Assembly (NCBI GenBank): GCA_022841745.1
Contig: JALHQW010000017.1
Coordinates: 71,520 to 135,519 of the forward strand
Direction of reading: 5' to 3'
Source: Saprospiraceae bacterium
GTDB lineage: Bacteria; Bacteroidota; Bacteroidia; Chitinophagales; Saprospiraceae
Length of the DNA: 64,000 nucleotides
Part shown: one piece after another, positions 62,396 through 64,000 of the stretch
How positions within the stretch are numbered: position 1 is the first letter of the stretch
Layout of the letters: each line of letters opens with the position of its first letter
Notes under the pieces: model-generated
What the model was told of the DNA's origin: nothing
Database searches by the model: none
The model's input: the letters and a program-made list of their open reading frames with translations, nothing else
Made by a program: the position numbers and the translations under genes

Positions 62396-63685
62396 TCAGA
62401 AATATCTTTCAAAATAATCAACAACCCGTTCGTCGGTCATGATATCGCTCGGCTTTAACTGCTTTTTCAGCACGATTCCCTCAAGCGTACGACATCGACT
62501 CAAGGCGACATAGGTCTGACCGAATTCAAACGCTCCCAAATCCATGTCAATTATAACCTTGTCAAAAGTTTTTCCCTGGGATTTGTGAATGGTCACCGCC
62601 CAAGCCAGCCTCAAAGGATACTGCTCAAATATGCCAACAACCTCAGCTTCAATTTCATCGGGATTTTCTTTGCCGGGGCGGTATCGGATAATTTCCCATT
62701 TGGAAGGTAAAACAGTAATGACTTTTGGGGTGCCCCGTTCATCGGTATATACCTTGATGCCTTCCTCGTCAAAATTGGTTACTTTGCCAATAGTGCCGTT
62801 CACGTAGTTGCCATCCACGTCGTTTTTGATGAACATGACCTGTGCACCCACCTTCAGCCTCAATTCCATTTCCGTTGGGTATTGCTTTGGGTCGAATTCA
62901 CCCTGGATTTTAGCCAAGAAGGATTCTTCCACGCCTTCCAGCCGAGTCAGTTCTATGGAATTGATCCGATTGACTTTTTCATTGCGGGTTGCCAATGTTA
63001 TGAAGGAAGGGGCAGCCTCGAAATCGGGCAGGTAGCGTTGGTTTAGGTCCTCTAAATCCTCCCAATCTGCTGCATTATGCCTCACTGCCTCCAGCAGCCG
63101 GAGGAAATGGCGCTCTTCCTGCCGATAAACTTTGCGAAGCTCCATTTTTTCATAAACAAAATCCCGCAGCACGTGGGCCGAAAAGAAATAAGGGGTGTCG
63201 TAAGTCATTTCGAGGTGGCGGCGCTCCTCCTCGTTGGCCACCACGGGCGGCAATTGGAACAAATCGCCGATGAACGCCATCTGAACACCCCCAAATGGGA
63301 GCGGACTGTCACGGTTCAAACGCAAGGAACGGTCAATCGCATCCAGCATGTCGGCCCTCACCATGCTGATTTCATCAATGACCATAACCTCGATTCGGTT
63401 GAACCACTTTTTGGTAAAGCTCTTTGAAATATCCTTGGCCTGAAGCAGCCGGGGGGGGAAGCCAAAAAACGAATGGATGGTTTGCCCTTGGACATTTAAG
63501 GCTGCTATGCCCGTGGGTGCCAGCACTACGGTCTTCTTCCGGGTAGTACCCCTGAACAACTGCAAAAGTGTACTCTTGCCCGTACCTGCCTTCCCGGTCA
63601 GGAAAAGGCTTTGCCTTGTTTTTTCCAAAACATCAAGGGCATAGCGGAAGCCTTCATTGAGTTCGAGTGGTGCTTTGTCAATCAT
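62396..63685 (-). CDS. Pif1/RecD-like DNA helicase
   Basis: A superfamily 1B helicase of 429 residues. Walker A GKAGTGKS at 31-38, VVLAPTGIAALNVQGQTIHS (motif Ia), VMVIDEISMVRADMLD (motif II), GDLFQLPPVV (motif III) and the C-terminal AVTIHKSQGKTFDKVIIDM and TYVALSRCRTLEGIVL (motifs V and VI) are all present. Known relatives unwind forked and G-quadruplex DNA 5' to 3'. It has the bacterial short form without an N-terminal extension. A strong -7 promoter element lies upstream. Confidence 0.95.
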   Translation of the reverse strand: MIDKAPLELNEGFRYALDVLEKTRQSLFLTGKAGTGKSTLLQLFRGTTRKKTVVLAPTGIAALNVQGQTIHSFFGFPPRLLQAKDISKSFTKKWFNRIEVMVIDEISMVRADMLDAIDRSLRLNRDSPLPFGGVQMAFIGDLFQLPPVVANEEERRHLEMTYDTPYFFSAHVLRDFVYEKMELRKVYRQEERHFLRLLEAVRHNAADWEDLEDLNQRYLPDFEAAPSFITLATRNEKVNRINSIELTRLEGVEESFLAKIQGEFDPKQYPTEMELRLKVGAQVMFIKNDVDGNYVNGTIGKVTNFDEEGIKVYTDERGTPKVITVLPSKWEIIRYRPGKENPDEIEAEVVGIFEQYPLRLAWAVTIHKSQGKTFDKVIIDMDLGAFEFGQTYVALSRCRTLEGIVLKKQLKPSDIMTDERVVDYFERYF

Positions 63686-63701
63686 AAACTGTGCAATTAG
63701 G

Positions 63702-63709
63702 CAAAGATA
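63702..63709 (-). promoter_or_regulatory. -7 promoter element for the Pif1-like gene
   Basis: The minus strand reads TATCTTTG, a full consensus match, 17 bases before the ATG. The nearest TTG upstream is 25 bases away, so the -33 box is weak. Confidence 0.5.
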
Positions 63710-63740
63710 AGGATTGACGGCTTAAGCTTGCTGACAATGT

Positions 63741-63775
63741 AAAACAGTCTTTGGCACCAAGTCCAAAGACCGTTT
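63741..63775 (-). terminator. Hairpin downstream of the right-edge ORF
   Basis: On the minus strand GTCTTTGG pairs with CCAAAGAC around an 8-base loop, then TGTTTTAC. It probably ends the transcript of the partial gene at the right edge. Confidence 0.6.
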
Positions 63776-63912
63776 TCCGTTGGTTGTTTTTAAATTACTG
63801 GCCGCTGTTGTTGGCGCACAACTGCTACAATGGATCACGACGTCCTATTTTTGGTTTTCCTCTCATTAGACTGCCGAGTTGCTTAGGAACGGTTTTAAAA
63901 TAAAGTAACACA

Positions 63913-64000
63913 TCAGGCAGCGATGCGGTACGAAAGCTCCGGGATTTCAGGATGCTTTTGTATTCGTGAAAAGTCTATTTTTTCCTTTTTCGTTTTGATG
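63913..64000 (-). CDS. C-terminus of an unidentified gene (runs off right edge)
   Basis: The minus strand is open from the right edge to a TGA at 63913-63915 and encodes a 28-residue basic end, including DFSRIQKHPEIPELSYRIAA. The terminator-like hairpin downstream supports a real gene. Too little is visible to name it. Confidence 0.4.
   Translation of the reverse strand, partial: IKTKKEKIDFSRIQKHPEIPELSYRIAA

Noticed and set aside
63780..63912. A small gene between the right-edge ORF and the terminator
   Set aside because: No frame of useful length with a start is visible; left as spacer.

Overview
The window comes from a bacterium of the phylum Bacteroidota, most likely a Saprospiria-like lineage. 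The evidence is the type IX secretion sorting domains (type A at 14186-15820, type B at 28877-31270), promoters of the TAnnTTTG type, the absence of clear Shine-Dalgarno sites, an ExbB-ExbD-ExbD-TonB operon, and an alternative complex III / cytochrome oxidase cluster in Bacteroidota order. The lineage assignment is inference; no rRNA or tRNA gene was seen.

Layout. 1-3681 (minus): an AT-rich PIN-like nuclease gene cut by the left edge, and a type I restriction HsdR-like gene loaded with in-frame palindromic repeats. 4006-9475: methylmalonyl-CoA mutase, an arginyltransferase-like protein and a DASH cryptochrome, separated by repeat-rich spacers. 9543-14128: a PhoB/PhoR-like two-component pair, a zinc-ribbon protein, an orphan oxidase subunit III and ACP phosphodiesterase. 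14186-19591: a T9SS cargo protein, an outer-membrane barrel protein and the tonB-exbD-exbD-exbB operon. 20050-23763: a beta-oxidation pair. 23812-25907: small accessory genes, including a PIN/small-protein pair and a DUF433 gene. 26257-34481: a glycosyltransferase, MarR and YceI, a giant T9SS type B protein, folC and a second arginyltransferase-like paralogue. 34612-44221: secreted proteins of unknown function, a BatD-like protein, lptB, a TMEM220-like protein and a large FG-GAP/ASPIC lipoprotein. 44383-61935: a respiratory supercluster on the plus strand (actABCDEF, coxII with an OmpA tail, coxI, ctaB, two coxIII, coxIV, a Sco-like protein, DUF420 and a small CPMC protein). 61932-64000 (minus): a membrane protein, a Pif1-like helicase and a partial ORF.

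How it works together. Quinol is oxidised by alternative complex III (ActA-F). Electrons pass through its haems to the CuA site of CoxII and on to CoxI. CtaB supplies the haem precursor, and the Sco-like, DUF420 and CPMC proteins look like assembly factors. ExbB/ExbD/TonB use the resulting proton gradient to energise outer-membrane uptake. FadJ-like and FadA feed acyl chains into metabolism, and methylmalonyl-CoA mutase handles propionyl units.

Two kinds of repeat stand out. One is a REP-like palindrome whose hairpin stem covaries and whose loop is always GNA; it sits in spacers but also in frame inside genes. The other is a set of 7-8 base tandem arrays at gene boundaries, with a different unit at each junction. 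The other main surprises are the CoxII-OmpA fusion, a six-haem ActA and a Sco-like protein without copper ligands.
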